Assembly (NCBI RefSeq): GCF_044386045.1
Contig: NZ_JBISCD010000036.1
Span: 74,217-138,216 of the forward strand
Source of the DNA: Thalassobellus sediminis
Lineage (GTDB): Bacteria > Bacteroidota > Bacteroidia > Flavobacteriales > Flavobacteriaceae
Reading direction: 5' to 3'
DNA: 64,000 nucleotides
The position numbers and the translations under genes were made by a program. Of the stretch, positions 53,080 to 61,473 are shown in pieces; the first letter of the stretch is position 1, and every line of letters starts with the position of its first letter. The notes below the pieces were generated by a model, which was not told where the DNA came from, searched no databases, and saw nothing but the letters and a program-made list of their open reading frames with translations.

Positions 53080-53460
53080 ATGACAAACGCAGAACAAAAT
53101 ATCAAAACGCCATTTAATGAGGAATTCTGCACTCGATTAGAATACCGAATTTGTCACGAATTGGAAAAATCGACTGACCCTGAATTAAAGGGATTTTGGT
53201 GCGATGGAGTTTCTTGGTTTCCGACAGAAAATCAGTTGACTAAAAAATACGTGAATGATAAACGGAAAATAGAAACAAAATCGTGGATTGGAAAAACGGG
53301 ACAAACTGAATTTAAAGCGACCATATATTTCGGACAAAAAGCGTTGAGCAAATACGCAAAAGGATTGGATTTGACCGAAACAATTCCCGAATTGGAATCG
53401 GATTCGGAATGGATTGAAATTGACCTTGAAAACAAAACGATTGAAATAAAACTGACTTAA
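53080..53460 (+). CDS. Cassette 2: small protein of unknown function
   Basis: A 126-residue soluble protein. Start taken at ATG 53080 (MTNAEQNIKTPFNEEFCTRLEYRICHELE). The frame is open upstream to 53029, but that part lies inside repeat site A, which decides against it. Features: a Cys/Trp-containing segment GFWCDGVSWFPTENQLTKKYVNDKRKIETKSWIGKTGQTEFKATIYFG and an acidic C-terminal strand ELESDSEWIEIDLENKTIEIKL. I do not recognise the family. Codon and base choice (GGA, TTG, CGA) look less AT-rich than the core genes, consistent with transfer. It is the only gene in a 531-bp cassette bounded by GTTACCTGC / GCAGGTAAC. Confidence 0.72.
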   Translation: MTNAEQNIKTPFNEEFCTRLEYRICHELEKSTDPELKGFWCDGVSWFPTENQLTKKYVNDKRKIETKSWIGKTGQTEFKATIYFGQKALSKYAKGLDLTETIPELESDSEWIEIDLENKTIEIKLT

Positions 53461-53467
53461 AAAGCCA

Positions 53468-53602
53468 GCAGGTAACAACGTGTATAATTAATTGCGGCTG
53501 AATTTCCTCTCGGAAATTCAATCTTATTAATTATCTTTCGGTTACGGCGGAAAATGACTGCGTCCTTTCCCGCAACTAATCATACACAAACCCGTTGTAC
53601 AC
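53468..53602 (+). repeat. attC-like site B
   Basis: Left core GCAGGTAAC, right core GTTGTACAC (53594). Outer stem gtgtataattaattgcgg pairs with ccgcaactaatcatacac. Inner hairpin gaatttcc-tctc-ggaaattc. Confidence 0.8.
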
Positions 53603-53739
53603 AAGCTCTGAAAAGCCAACCACACAGTCAAGCACATTTCATTTTGCTCGTGCCTCACAAAATAAAAAGAGCTTGCCTTTTTCCACCGCATCCGAATGAA
53701 TTGAATATCCCGAAAATCTAAATAATCATCCTATTTTTA
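53603..53739 (+). other. Non-coding leader of cassette 3
   Basis: 137 bp between site B and the promoter-like element of the defence-type operon, with no convincing ORF. It contains a potential pairing gcac...gtgc around 53630-53655 and a pyrimidine-rich tract near 53673. I cannot assign a role. It could hold the operator for the XRE protein. Confidence 0.4.
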
Positions 53740-53747
53740 TATATTTG
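53740..53747 (+). promoter_or_regulatory. Probable -7 element of the cassette 3 operon
   Basis: TATATTTG matches TAnnTTTG and lies 18 bp upstream of the XRE ATG at 53766. No clear -33 TTTG. It shows that the cassette carries its own promoter rather than depending on an array promoter. Confidence 0.45.
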
Positions 53748-53765
53748 TGTCAAACATTTCTAAAG

Positions 53766-53984
53766 ATGACAGAAATAGGAAAACTCTTGGACAAAAAATC
53801 AGTTAATAAAGCTGAAATATCCAGAAGAACAGGAATTAGTGCTTCACGTCTAAGCGAATTAAGTTTAAAAAAATCTACTCGTCTAACAGCTGAAGAACTT
53901 TATTTAATTGCATTGGCAATTGACATTGAACCTGTTGAAGTATTAGAGGAAGTTTGTAAGCACTTAAAATTAGAGAATCATTAA
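53766..53984 (+). CDS. Cassette 3: XRE-type helix-turn-helix regulator
   Basis: A 72-residue protein. ATG 53766 preferred over a TTG at 53745, which would lie inside the promoter-like element. The whole protein is one HTH_3 domain: MTEIGKLLDKKSVNKAEISRRTGISASRLSELSLKKSTRLTAEELYLIALAIDIEPVEVLEEVCKHL, with the recognition helix ISASRLSELS. It is the first gene of a tight five-gene operon (2 bp to the next). By analogy with restriction-modification controller proteins it probably sets operon expression. That role is inferred. Confidence 0.85.
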   Translation: MTEIGKLLDKKSVNKAEISRRTGISASRLSELSLKKSTRLTAEELYLIALAIDIEPVEVLEEVCKHLKLENH

Positions 53985-53986
53985 CG

Positions 53987-56326
53987 ATGGCGGATATACC
54001 TTTCACAGTTTCGGCAAGAACAGCAAGATTAATTGGACGTGAAAATGTTGCTAATGCAGAAGGAGCATTAATTGAACTTGTCAAAAACTGTTATGATGCA
54101 GATTCTGAAAACTCAATAATCTTTCTAGACAAAACTAACAGTACAATTCTTATAATTGATACTGGTGATGGAATGGACGATAAAATCATTTCAGAGCAAT
54201 GGATGACCATTGGAACAGATGATAAATTATACAATGCTGTCACAAAATCAGGAAGAATAAAATCAGGAGCAAAAGGTATTGGGAGATTCGCTTTAGACCG
54301 TCTTGGTGAAACTTGTTCAATGATAACTTTCCCTAAAACTAAAAACAACTTTGGCTTTAAATGGGATGTTGATTGGAATAAATTTGAGAGAAAGGACAAA
54401 GACGGTAGAAATGTCAAGATTAATGAAGTGTTTGCACAAATAAATAATATTGAAGATTCAAATTATTTTAGTCAATTAAAGAGGAATATCACCAATAAAA
54501 AAGTTATTTCAATACTTGAAGAAATCAATAGTAAAAAGCCTATTATTAATGGTACAGCAATATTTATAAAAAATTTAAGAGACGATTGGTCTGATTCAAA
54601 CATTTCAAAGGTTTTTCAAACTCTTGAACTATTAAATCCACCGGAAGGCTTAAATAAAATTAAAATATGGCTATTAAGTAATGAGGAACCAAATAAATAT
54701 GGATTAGTTGAAAATGAAGAGTTTAGAGATTATGATTATAAGTTAACAGCTAAATACAAAAAAAACGAAAAGTTCAATATTAAAATTCAAATTCACAGAA
54801 ATGAATTTGATTATAACTTGATACCTAAAGAACTCTTCAATTATGAAGATATGCAAGAGTTTCCTTTTGATAAAGAAACCTTTAAAAATGAAGAGTTTGA
54901 AATTGAACGAACTTTTAATGAAATAATTAAAGGTGTAACTAATGAAAAAGGAATTTTTGATAACATTGGAGATTTTGAATTTACTTTTTATTTCCTTAAA
55001 AACAGTTTTACTACAAAAGATAGAGAGAAATTCTATTACAAGGAATTTTTAGGAAATCGTGGTAAATGGATTGAGAAGTTTGGAGGCATAAAATTATATA
55101 GAGATGATTTTAGAATCAGGCCTTATGGAGAAATTAATACTCAAGCATATGATTGGTTAATGCTGGGTGAAAGATATGGACAAAACCCAGCTGCATTTTC
55201 GAGAAAAGGAAGTAGAGTGAGGCCTAACCAAGTAGCTGGAGTAGTAAAATTTTCAAGAATAGACAATCCTCATTTAGAGGACAAATCAAACCGAGAAGGT
55301 ATTCAAGAAAGTGCAACATTTGAATTTTTTAAAAACCTTTTACTGGGTTTAATAAAAGTACAAGAAGATGACAGAAGTACAGTAGGTTTTAATCTGGATA
55401 AACTAAATTCTGAGATAAATAAAGAGGAGGAAATTATTGATGAAAGCGGAAACATTGCTAATGAAGATAATGATGAAAACGAGTCACAGGAAGATACAAA
55501 GTCTAAAAACAAAAAACTAAAACAAGGCGTAAAAGCTAGGGATAAAAAACTTTCGGAAAAAGAAGATGAGTTAGCAACCTCAAGAGCAATGGCATCGGCA
55601 GGAATAATGATAGCAAGTTTTTCGCACGAATTCCACGGTATAAAAAACAACCTCACTTCTAGAATTTTTCTTCTGAAGCGAAAATTACATAAAGTGATTA
55701 ATGAGGAAGATTTAAATAGTAAAGAAGAAGGAAAAAAGTTGAGCGATGAAATTGAAAAACTATATAGACAAGACCAAAAACTTAAACAGTGGATTGAATT
55801 TGCAATTGGTTTAACGAAGAAAGACAGAAGAAAAAACAAAAAAATAAACCTTATTGATTATTTCTCAAACTTTAATAAGGACTGGAATAGTAATCTATTT
55901 AAGGAAAGGGATATTTCATTTTCTTATGATTATGACCAAAGTAATAAAGATTCATTCACAACTAATATTTCAGAATTAGATTTAGATACAATTTTCGATA
56001 ATTTAATAACCAACTCTATAGAAGCCTTTCAAAGAAATGGCGTTAAAGGTGAAAGGAAAATATCAATTAAACTAGAAATCGAAAGTAAAAACATCAAAGT
56101 TCAATATACCGATAATGGTCCTGGAATAGTCAAAGACTACACTAAAATCAACGATATTTTCAAACCTTTTGAAACTTCTAAAACAGATGATTTAGGGAAT
56201 CAAATTGGAACAGGACTTGGGATGTGGCTAGTAAAATCAGCAATTGATAGTAATAAAGGTAAAGTTCTATTGTCTCGACCTTCTAAAGGTTTTGAAATCA
56301 CGTTTTGGTTTAAAAAAATTAATTAA
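53987..56326 (+). CDS. Cassette 3: twin-GHKL ATPase / histidine-kinase-like protein
   Basis: A 779-residue cytoplasmic protein with two ATPase modules. N-terminal MORC/Hsp90-like GHKL domain: Glu30 and Asn34 in ALIELVKNCYDAD, DTGDGM at 58-63, and the lid GAKGIGRF at 94-101. The transducer-like region contains GGIKLYRDDFRIRPYGE and SRIDNPHLEDKSNREG. An acidic/coiled linker (about 475-535) leads to a kinase-like half: H-box SFSHEFHGIKNNL with His547, N-box FDNLITNSIEAF (about 665-677), G1 DNGPGI (about 710) and G2 GTGLGMWLV (about 741). No membrane segment. The gene starts 2 bp after xre and ends 1 bp before the receiver gene. It probably senses an intracellular cue and signals to the receiver protein. 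Confidence 0.88.
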   Translation: MADIPFTVSARTARLIGRENVANAEGALIELVKNCYDADSENSIIFLDKTNSTILIIDTGDGMDDKIISEQWMTIGTDDKLYNAVTKSGRIKSGAKGIGRFALDRLGETCSMITFPKTKNNFGFKWDVDWNKFERKDKDGRNVKINEVFAQINNIEDSNYFSQLKRNITNKKVISILEEINSKKPIINGTAIFIKNLRDDWSDSNISKVFQTLELLNPPEGLNKIKIWLLSNEEPNKYGLVENEEFRDYDYKLTAKYKKNEKFNIKIQIHRNEFDYNLIPKELFNYEDMQEFPFDKETFKNEEFEIERTFNEIIKGVTNEKGIFDNIGDFEFTFYFLKNSFTTKDREKFYYKEFLGNRGKWIEKFGGIKLYRDDFRIRPYGEINTQAYDWLMLGERYGQNPAAFSRKGSRVRPNQVAGVVKFSRIDNPHLEDKSNREGIQESATFEFFKNLLLGLIKVQEDDRSTVGFNLDKLNSEINKEEEIIDESGNIANEDNDENESQEDTKSKNKKLKQGVKARDKKLSEKEDELATSRAMASAGIMIASFSHEFHGIKNNLTSRIFLLKRKLHKVINEEDLNSKEEGKKLSDEIEKLYRQDQKLKQWIEFAIGLTKKDRRKNKKINLIDYFSNFNKDWNSNLFKERDISFSYDYDQSNKDSFTTNISELDLDTIFDNLITNSIEAFQRNGVKGERKISIKLEIESKNIKVQYTDNGPGIVKDYTKINDIFKPFETSKTDDLGNQIGTGLGMWLVKSAIDSNKGKVLLSRPSKGFEITFWFKKIN

Positions 56327-56327
56327 T

Positions 56328-56975
56328 ATGAAATATACATTAGGAATACTTGATGAAGAAATAGAACAAATAGATACTATTGAAGCTGCATTTGAAGATG
56401 TATTTAATATTGTTAAGATTGAATATGCAAGATCAATAGAAGACCTTATTGATATTATTAAATCTGAGAAAATTGATGTTCTATCTATTGATTATAAATT
56501 AAAAGACCACAATAAAGGGTTTGAATTCAATGGTGATTATTTTTTTAATGAATTATTAGAAAAATTCGGTGAATTTCCTGCTTTTGTACTGACACAAAAT
56601 GTTTTAAATGCGAAAAAAGAGAGCAAAAAAATTAACCCAAGATTTATTGTTGATAAGGCAGAAATACATTCTTTTTTAAATCCAGATAACAAAGTTGAAA
56701 AAAAGAAATTCGTTGAAGATTTGATATATGAGATTGAAATTCATCAAAATAAAATTCAAGAAGATATAAATGAATTAAAAGCTTTAGAATCTTTATTAGA
56801 GAAAGGAGAAAAATTAGGAGATAAAGAAAATAGATATATTGAATTAAATAACAAATTATCAAAATCTCTATCAGGATATGATGCATTACCTCAAAAATAT
56901 TTTAGTGAAGGTACCAATGAAAGATTAGATTTAATAATTAAGCAGACTGAAGAGCTTCTAAAAAAATTAGATTAA
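56328..56975 (+). CDS. Cassette 3: receiver-domain protein without output domain
   Basis: A 215-residue protein from ATG 56328; an earlier in-frame start would lie deep inside the upstream gene. Residues 1-135 look like a divergent receiver domain: acidic pair Asp9/Glu10 (GILDEEIEQ), phospho-acceptor Asp55 (LSIDYKLKDHNKG), Thr89 (FVLTQN) and Lys110 (IVDKAEI). The rest is helical and charged (FVEDLIYEIEIHQNKIQEDINELKALESLLEKGEKLGDKENRYIELNNKL). There is no DNA-binding domain, so the output is probably a protein contact, perhaps with the HNH nuclease 3 bp downstream. It is the cognate partner of the twin-GHKL protein by position. Confidence 0.8.
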   Translation: MKYTLGILDEEIEQIDTIEAAFEDVFNIVKIEYARSIEDLIDIIKSEKIDVLSIDYKLKDHNKGFEFNGDYFFNELLEKFGEFPAFVLTQNVLNAKKESKKINPRFIVDKAEIHSFLNPDNKVEKKKFVEDLIYEIEIHQNKIQEDINELKALESLLEKGEKLGDKENRYIELNNKLSKSLSGYDALPQKYFSEGTNERLDLIIKQTEELLKKLD

Positions 56976-56978
56976 GAT

Positions 56979-57578
56979 ATGTACACTTTTATTGAAGAAA
57001 CACCAAGACATAGACTTAATCCGCCAACTTATTCTAGATACTCGCAGTATAAGGATTTACTTATTGTCGACTTCAAGAAAAGATGTGCTTATTGTAATGA
57101 CACAAATAAATATAGAATTCGAAGTTTTGCAATTGACCATTTTATTCCACAAAAGCCACTGAATTTTAAACCAAAGACACCAGCTAATCAGTACGACAAT
57201 CTCATCTATTGTTGTTCTTACTGTAATAGGGCAAAATGGAATAAATGGCCAACTGATGATGAAGCAATCGAAAATGATGGAAATAAAGGTTTTGTAAAGC
57301 CAACAAGAGATGAATACAAAGATTTGTTTTTTAGAAATATGAATGGTCGTATTATTCCAATTGAAAACAACAATTTAGCAAAATACATAAAGGACGAACT
57401 AATGCTTTGGCATCCAATTCATTCATTAATGTGGAGAATCGAAAAATTAATGGATTTAGAAGAGAAAGTAGATTTAAAATTAAAAGAGATAAATAATGAT
57501 GAGTTAAGTGAAATTCACAGTAAAATAACTAAAGAGATAACTGATATATTTAGACAAATTTTTAATTCTAATGATTAA
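56979..57578 (+). CDS. Cassette 3: HNH endonuclease
   Basis: A 199-residue nuclease. Zinc knuckles Cys36/Cys39 (RCAYCN) and Cys79/Cys82 (CCSYCN) frame the HNH core: Asp53-His54 in FAIDHFIPQKP, Asn74 in YDNLIYC, and Asn83 to Lys86 in CNRAKWNKWP. The C-terminal half is helical and unassigned. The design resembles HNH proteins of conflict systems such as Septu PtuB, but that is only a loose resemblance. The gene overlaps the methyltransferase start by 8 bp. It is the likely toxic effector, with the methylase protecting self DNA. That division of labour is inferred. Confidence 0.87.
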   Translation: MYTFIEETPRHRLNPPTYSRYSQYKDLLIVDFKKRCAYCNDTNKYRIRSFAIDHFIPQKPLNFKPKTPANQYDNLIYCCSYCNRAKWNKWPTDDEAIENDGNKGFVKPTRDEYKDLFFRNMNGRIIPIENNNLAKYIKDELMLWHPIHSLMWRIEKLMDLEEKVDLKLKEINNDELSEIHSKITKEITDIFRQIFNSND

Positions 57579-59145
57579 TAAAAAAAATACTGGTTCGTAT
57601 TATACGCCATCTTATTTGGCTGAATTTATTTCAAAGAGAGTCTTATCTCACTTTGAAAACAGAACACGTATGTCAATATTGGAACCAAGTGTTGGTGATG
57701 GAGCATTTATTTTAGAATTAGAAAAGGAAAACGATATCAAAATAAACTTAACAGCGTTAGATATCAACGAAGTAGAATTGAAAACAGCTTCTAAAAAATG
57801 GAGTAAAAAAACAGCTTCATTTATAAAAACCGACTTCTTAGAATTCTCTTCCACAAAGCAATATTCAGCTATTATTGGTAATCCGCCTTATGTCAAAAAA
57901 AACATACTCACATCAAAACAAATTGCATTAAGCAAAGAAATACATTTAAGTGAAGAACTAACTGAGGCATCTGTTAAAAATATTTGGGCTACGTTCTTGG
58001 TAAAAGCAAATACATTATTAGTAAAAAACGGAGTTTTAGCATTTGTCTTACCTTCCGAACTATTACAAGTTAAATTTGCTGAAGAAGTTAGAGAATATCT
58101 AAAAAAACAGTTTGAGAGAATAGAAATATTTACATTCAACGATTTAATGTTTGAGTGTAAAGGGCAAGATACAATAGTGCTTTTCGCGTATAAAAAATCA
58201 GATAATAAAGGCGAGTTTTTTGCCAATATTACTTCAAGAGAATCATTGGAAAGAAACAGTTTCATTTTAAGAAATAACCAATTATTGGTTTCCTCAAAAG
58301 TAAAATGGACACATCATTTTTTGACATCTGATGAATTAACATTTATAGATAACCTAAAGAAAGAACTTAAAACTGTAAATGATTATTCAGACTCAAAGCC
58401 TGGAATAGTAACTGCGGCAAATAAGTTTTTCATAATCGATAAAGAAACTGAAAATAAATACGGTTTATCAAAATATACAAAGCCAATAATCCAAAAAGGA
58501 CTCTTTGTAAATGGAAGTGTGGTGTTTAATGATGAAGACATTAGGGAACTTGAAGAAAACAACCGTCCGACAAGGCTTTTGCAACTAAATGACAATGACA
58601 AGATTTCAAAAAAATTACGAGATTATCTAAAAATTGGTGAATTAGAAGAAATTCCTGATAGGTATAAATGTAGAATCAGAAACAATTGGTATGTAATTCC
58701 GAATATTTCAAAAAGACCAGATGCTTTCTTTTTTAAAAGAAGTCATTTATACCCAAAACTATTAAAAAACAATTCAGATGCTTTTGTGACTGATTCTGCT
58801 TATAAAGTTGCGATTAAAAATGGATTTGACTTGAATAGTTTTATTTATTCATTCTATAATACGCTAACCTTACTTCTTTCAGAATTGGACGGTAGATATT
58901 ATGGTGGTGGAGTTTTGGAATTGATTCCAAGTGAATTTAAAAAATTACCCATCCCATACGTTGAGATTAACCAAATTCAATTTGAAAAATTCACAACTGA
59001 TTTTGCCAATAAATCAAATATTGAACAAATATTAAATCAAAATGATTTTAACATACTTAACTCAACTTTGGGAATTAACAATGAAAATCTACAAAAACTG
59101 ACAATAATTAGGAATAAATTGAAGAAGAAAAGATTACGGGAATAA
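57571..59145 (+). CDS. Cassette 3: adenine-N6 DNA methyltransferase (TaqI/Eco57I-like)
   Basis: A 524-residue gamma-class DNA methyltransferase. Motif X TGSYYTPSYLAEFIS (7-21), motif I ILEPSVGDGAFI (about 36-47), the acidic motif II LDINE with Asp64, and the catalytic NPPY at 104-107 (IIGNPPYVKK). The remaining 350 residues form a C-terminal target-recognition region ending in IPSEFKKLPIPYVEI, typical of TaqI/type IIG enzymes. No nuclease motif is seen in this polypeptide. It makes N6-methyladenine at an unknown site. Start ATG 57571 overlaps the HNH stop. Last gene of the operon and cassette. Confidence 0.9.
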   Translation: MINKKNTGSYYTPSYLAEFISKRVLSHFENRTRMSILEPSVGDGAFILELEKENDIKINLTALDINEVELKTASKKWSKKTASFIKTDFLEFSSTKQYSAIIGNPPYVKKNILTSKQIALSKEIHLSEELTEASVKNIWATFLVKANTLLVKNGVLAFVLPSELLQVKFAEEVREYLKKQFERIEIFTFNDLMFECKGQDTIVLFAYKKSDNKGEFFANITSRESLERNSFILRNNQLLVSSKVKWTHHFLTSDELTFIDNLKKELKTVNDYSDSKPGIVTAANKFFIIDKETENKYGLSKYTKPIIQKGLFVNGSVVFNDEDIRELEENNRPTRLLQLNDNDKISKKLRDYLKIGELEEIPDRYKCRIRNNWYVIPNISKRPDAFFFKRSHLYPKLLKNNSDAFVTDSAYKVAIKNGFDLNSFIYSFYNTLTLLLSELDGRYYGGGVLELIPSEFKKLPIPYVEINQIQFEKFTTDFANKSNIEQILNQNDFNILNSTLGINNENLQKLTIIRNKLKKKRLRE

Positions 59146-59261
59146 GCCAACGCTTAAAGCCATACACATTTGCAATTCGCAACAGCCAATGCTCGAACCA
59201 AAAATTGCAAAAGAGTATGCCTTTGCCAACGCTGAATGACAATCTGAACGGAAAAAAGCCA

Positions 59262-59397
59262 GTGTACAACAACGTATAAAAATAATGGCGGAGTTTCTGC
59301 CAAAACGAAGAATATTAATAAAAACAAACTTTGGTCTAAACTGAAAAATTTGCGGTCTTAAAACCGCCACTATTCTTATACAAGACCGTTAGCATAC
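59262..59397 (+). repeat. attC-like site C
   Basis: Left core GTGTACAAC (complement of cassette 3 start), right core GTTAGCATAC (59388). Outer stem gtataaaaataatggcgg pairs with ccgccactattcttatac. Its inner part is unlike the other sites. Confidence 0.78.
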
Positions 59398-59420
59398 ATT
59401 TAAAAAAAACCGAACAGCGA

Positions 59421-59906
59421 ATGAAAACAGGAATAATAATTGGAATTTTAGTAGTAATCGGAATTATATATTTCGTCTCAAAAAATAAAAGCGGAACAAA
59501 TAAAAATATACAATTTGCTAAACAAATTCAACTTGCGGAATTGGAATCTGTAATGACTCAATTGTTAGATGGAAAAATGGAATATGACTTTTTCGGAATA
59601 ACATCTGACGGTATTGATTGCATTTATTTCGCAGATAACAACGGAAAAATAAACATCGAATTTGAGGTTATGACAAACGACCAAAAACCTTATGTCGAAA
59701 AAATTACAAGTTTTGCGAATAAGAATAATTATAATTTAGTCAAAACGACTTACGGAAATAAACCTCATTACTCTGATTTAAAAGAAGCACCAGTTTATAA
59801 ATTTGAATTAAATGCGGACAAATACAAAGCGACTGAAATTGGAACAGAAATAATGACCAAAATATTCAACAAAAACGGAACGACAAAATTTGACGTAGTT
59901 CCATAA
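59421..59906 (+). CDS. Cassette 4: single-span membrane protein, unknown
   Basis: A 161-residue protein. N-terminal membrane anchor (about residues 4-19, GIIIGILVVIGIIYFVS) followed by a basic stretch and a soluble domain: IQLAELESVMTQLLDGKMEYDFFGITSDGIDCIYFADNNGKINIEFEVMTNDQKPYVEKITSFANKNNY. I recognise no family. It is the only gene in a 660-bp cassette bounded by GTTAGCATAC / GTATGCTAAC. ATG 59421 lies 24 bp inside the cassette end, a typical cassette spacing. Confidence 0.75.
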   Translation: MKTGIIIGILVVIGIIYFVSKNKSGTNKNIQFAKQIQLAELESVMTQLLDGKMEYDFFGITSDGIDCIYFADNNGKINIEFEVMTNDQKPYVEKITSFANKNNYNLVKTTYGNKPHYSDLKEAPVYKFELNADKYKATEIGTEIMTKIFNKNGTTKFDVVP

Positions 59907-59918
59907 GGAATAAAAAAC

Positions 59919-60057
59919 GTATGCTAACAAAGCATAAAATTAATGGCTGGTTTTAGCCTACTTGGAAAATTCCTTCGGAATTTTCCGCTGGCAAGTTTCT
60001 ATTTATTAAATTAGTGCTTAATCGCGCCACTAATATTATACGTAACCGTTGTAGCCA
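59919..60057 (+). repeat. attC-like site D
   Basis: Left core GTATGCTAAC, right core GTTGTAGCCA (60048). Outer stem gcataaaattaatggc pairs with gccactaatattatac. Inner hairpin ggaaaattcc-ttcg-gaattttcc. Four base differences from site E between the cores. Confidence 0.85.
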
Positions 60058-60104
60058 ATTTGAACATAGCACAATCATTAATAATTAAAGATAAATAAGA
60101 ACTT

Positions 60105-60791
60105 TTGACAAACTCACTTTCACCACCAACAGACAGCTTGTATAAGTTCATAGCAATATCCGGACTATTGCTTTTTTTTAGTTCTGGATACTTAAATTAC
60201 TCACTTTCTGAAAGTTTATTTTCTAAACTAGCTGACCATTACGTGGAATCTCAATTGGACAGCATAAAAGTTGAACTTCACCAAAAACAAGTTCGACAAT
60301 CTATGAAAGAGTTAAAAATAAAAAACGATTCTTTAAACCAACAAAAAGTAACTCTCGATTCTTTACTTGAAAATGCAAATTCAGGTAAAATTCCAGTTTC
60401 TGAAGTCGAAGATTGGACAAAAACTTGGGAATTAGAGCAGGAAAGGTATTCAGCGGAATTGGAAGCGAATAAAAAAATCCTGCTACAATATGACATTCTT
60501 GAATCTGAATCTGTTAGATTACACGGAGAGCACACACAACTTGCTATAGAAAATACAAATACTAAATCTTTAAAGAAATACTTAACTCTAGGAATGATTT
60601 TGGGAATAATTATTTCTGCTATTGGATTTTATCTTTGGTATCACCGAATTCAAATATTTCTAGACAAAAAATTAAAGTATGAATATTCTAAATTAGTTCA
60701 AAACGACAATGATGAGGAGCAAAACAATTTAATAAATAAAAAGATCGATAAGAAAAAATCAATAACGAAAAACAAGCCGAAAACAAAATAA
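60105..60791 (+). CDS. Cassette 5: two-span membrane protein with periplasmic coiled coil
   Basis: A 228-residue protein starting at a TTG (60105); no ATG is available before the first membrane segment. Membrane helix 1 at about residues 14-32 (FIAISGLLLFFSSGYLNYS). A long charged coiled-coil region (about 40-155, VESQLDSIKVELHQKQVRQSMKELKIKNDSLNQQKVTLDSLLENAN) follows. Membrane helix 2 is at about 160-179 (YLTLGMILGIIISAIGFYLW), then a Lys-rich cytoplasmic tail ending KKSITKNKPKTK. Not recognised. Bounded by GTTGTAGCCA / TGGCTACAAC. Confidence 0.72.
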   Translation: MTNSLSPPTDSLYKFIAISGLLLFFSSGYLNYSLSESLFSKLADHYVESQLDSIKVELHQKQVRQSMKELKIKNDSLNQQKVTLDSLLENANSGKIPVSEVEDWTKTWELEQERYSAELEANKKILLQYDILESESVRLHGEHTQLAIENTNTKSLKKYLTLGMILGIIISAIGFYLWYHRIQIFLDKKLKYEYSKLVQNDNDEEQNNLINKKIDKKKSITKNKPKTK

Positions 60792-60795
60792 AAAC

Positions 60796-60934
60796 TGGCT
60801 ACAACAAAGCATAAAATTAATGGCTAGTTTTAGCTTACTTGGAAAATTCCTTCGGAATTTTCCGCTGGCAAGTTTCTATTTATTAAATTAGTACTTAAAC
60901 GCGCCACTAATATTATACGTAACCGTTAGCAAAT
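60796..60934 (+). repeat. attC-like site E
   Basis: Left core TGGCTACAAC, right core GTTAGCAAAT (60925). Body is of the D/E/G subtype, with the TTCG-looped inner hairpin. Confidence 0.85.
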
Positions 60935-60950
60935 ATTAAAACCTAAAAAA

Positions 60951-61466
60951 ATGACTAAAAACTTAATTCTTAGCGTATTTATTCTAATATCGAGCTTAAT
61001 TATAGCTCAAAATGATGTGAAAATTGAATTTATAAGTGAAACCAATGTCACTTTAAATGATTTGAGAATAAATAAAGATACAACTTTAGAAGAAATTAAA
61101 AATATACTCGGAGAACCTGAGATTTACAAAGAATATTTAACAGGAAAAGTAAATTACCACTATGCTGACAATGGCATAACTTTACAAACAGTAGATGGAA
61201 AACTACTTTTATTAGGTTTTAATTATAACTGGGATGGAGATAAAACATTCCCTGAATCTACTTTTAAAGGTGAATTAATAATTGAAGAAATTTCCTTTGA
61301 TAAAGACTCAAATCAAAAAAAACTTGAAGAAATTAAAAATACAGAGTTTATAGAAGTAATACCGGGTTTCATTATTTCTAAACCTAAAACTGATAAAAAA
61401 AATATTTTTATAGCTCTAGGATTTAAAAATGATAAGGTGACACAAATAGGTTTCGAATTTCATTAA
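60951..61466 (+). CDS. Cassette 6: secreted protein of unknown function
   Basis: A 171-residue protein with a signal peptide (MTKNLILSVFILISSLIIAQ). The first half reads DLRINKDTTLEEIKNILGEPEIYKEYLTGKVNYHYADNGITLQTVDGKLLLLGFNYNWDGDK. This short helix followed by a GEP turn and paired strands recalls SmpA/BamE-like or DUF7738-like modules that monitor small envelope proteins. I rate that as a resemblance only. Function unknown. Bounded by GTTAGCAAAT / ATTTGCTAAC. Confidence 0.75.
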   Translation: MTKNLILSVFILISSLIIAQNDVKIEFISETNVTLNDLRINKDTTLEEIKNILGEPEIYKEYLTGKVNYHYADNGITLQTVDGKLLLLGFNYNWDGDKTFPESTFKGELIIEEISFDKDSNQKKLEEIKNTEFIEVIPGFIISKPKTDKKNIFIALGFKNDKVTQIGFEFH

Positions 61467-61473
61467 AAATAAC

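Noticed and set aside
53185..53521. Open frames on the minus strand opposite cassette 2 and site B
   Set aside because: They overlap the better-supported + strand gene and run into the repeat; the compositions are antisense artefacts.
59134..59370. Minus-strand frame across the end of the methylase gene and site C
   Set aside because: It lies mainly in the repeat site and has no homologous counterpart at other sites.
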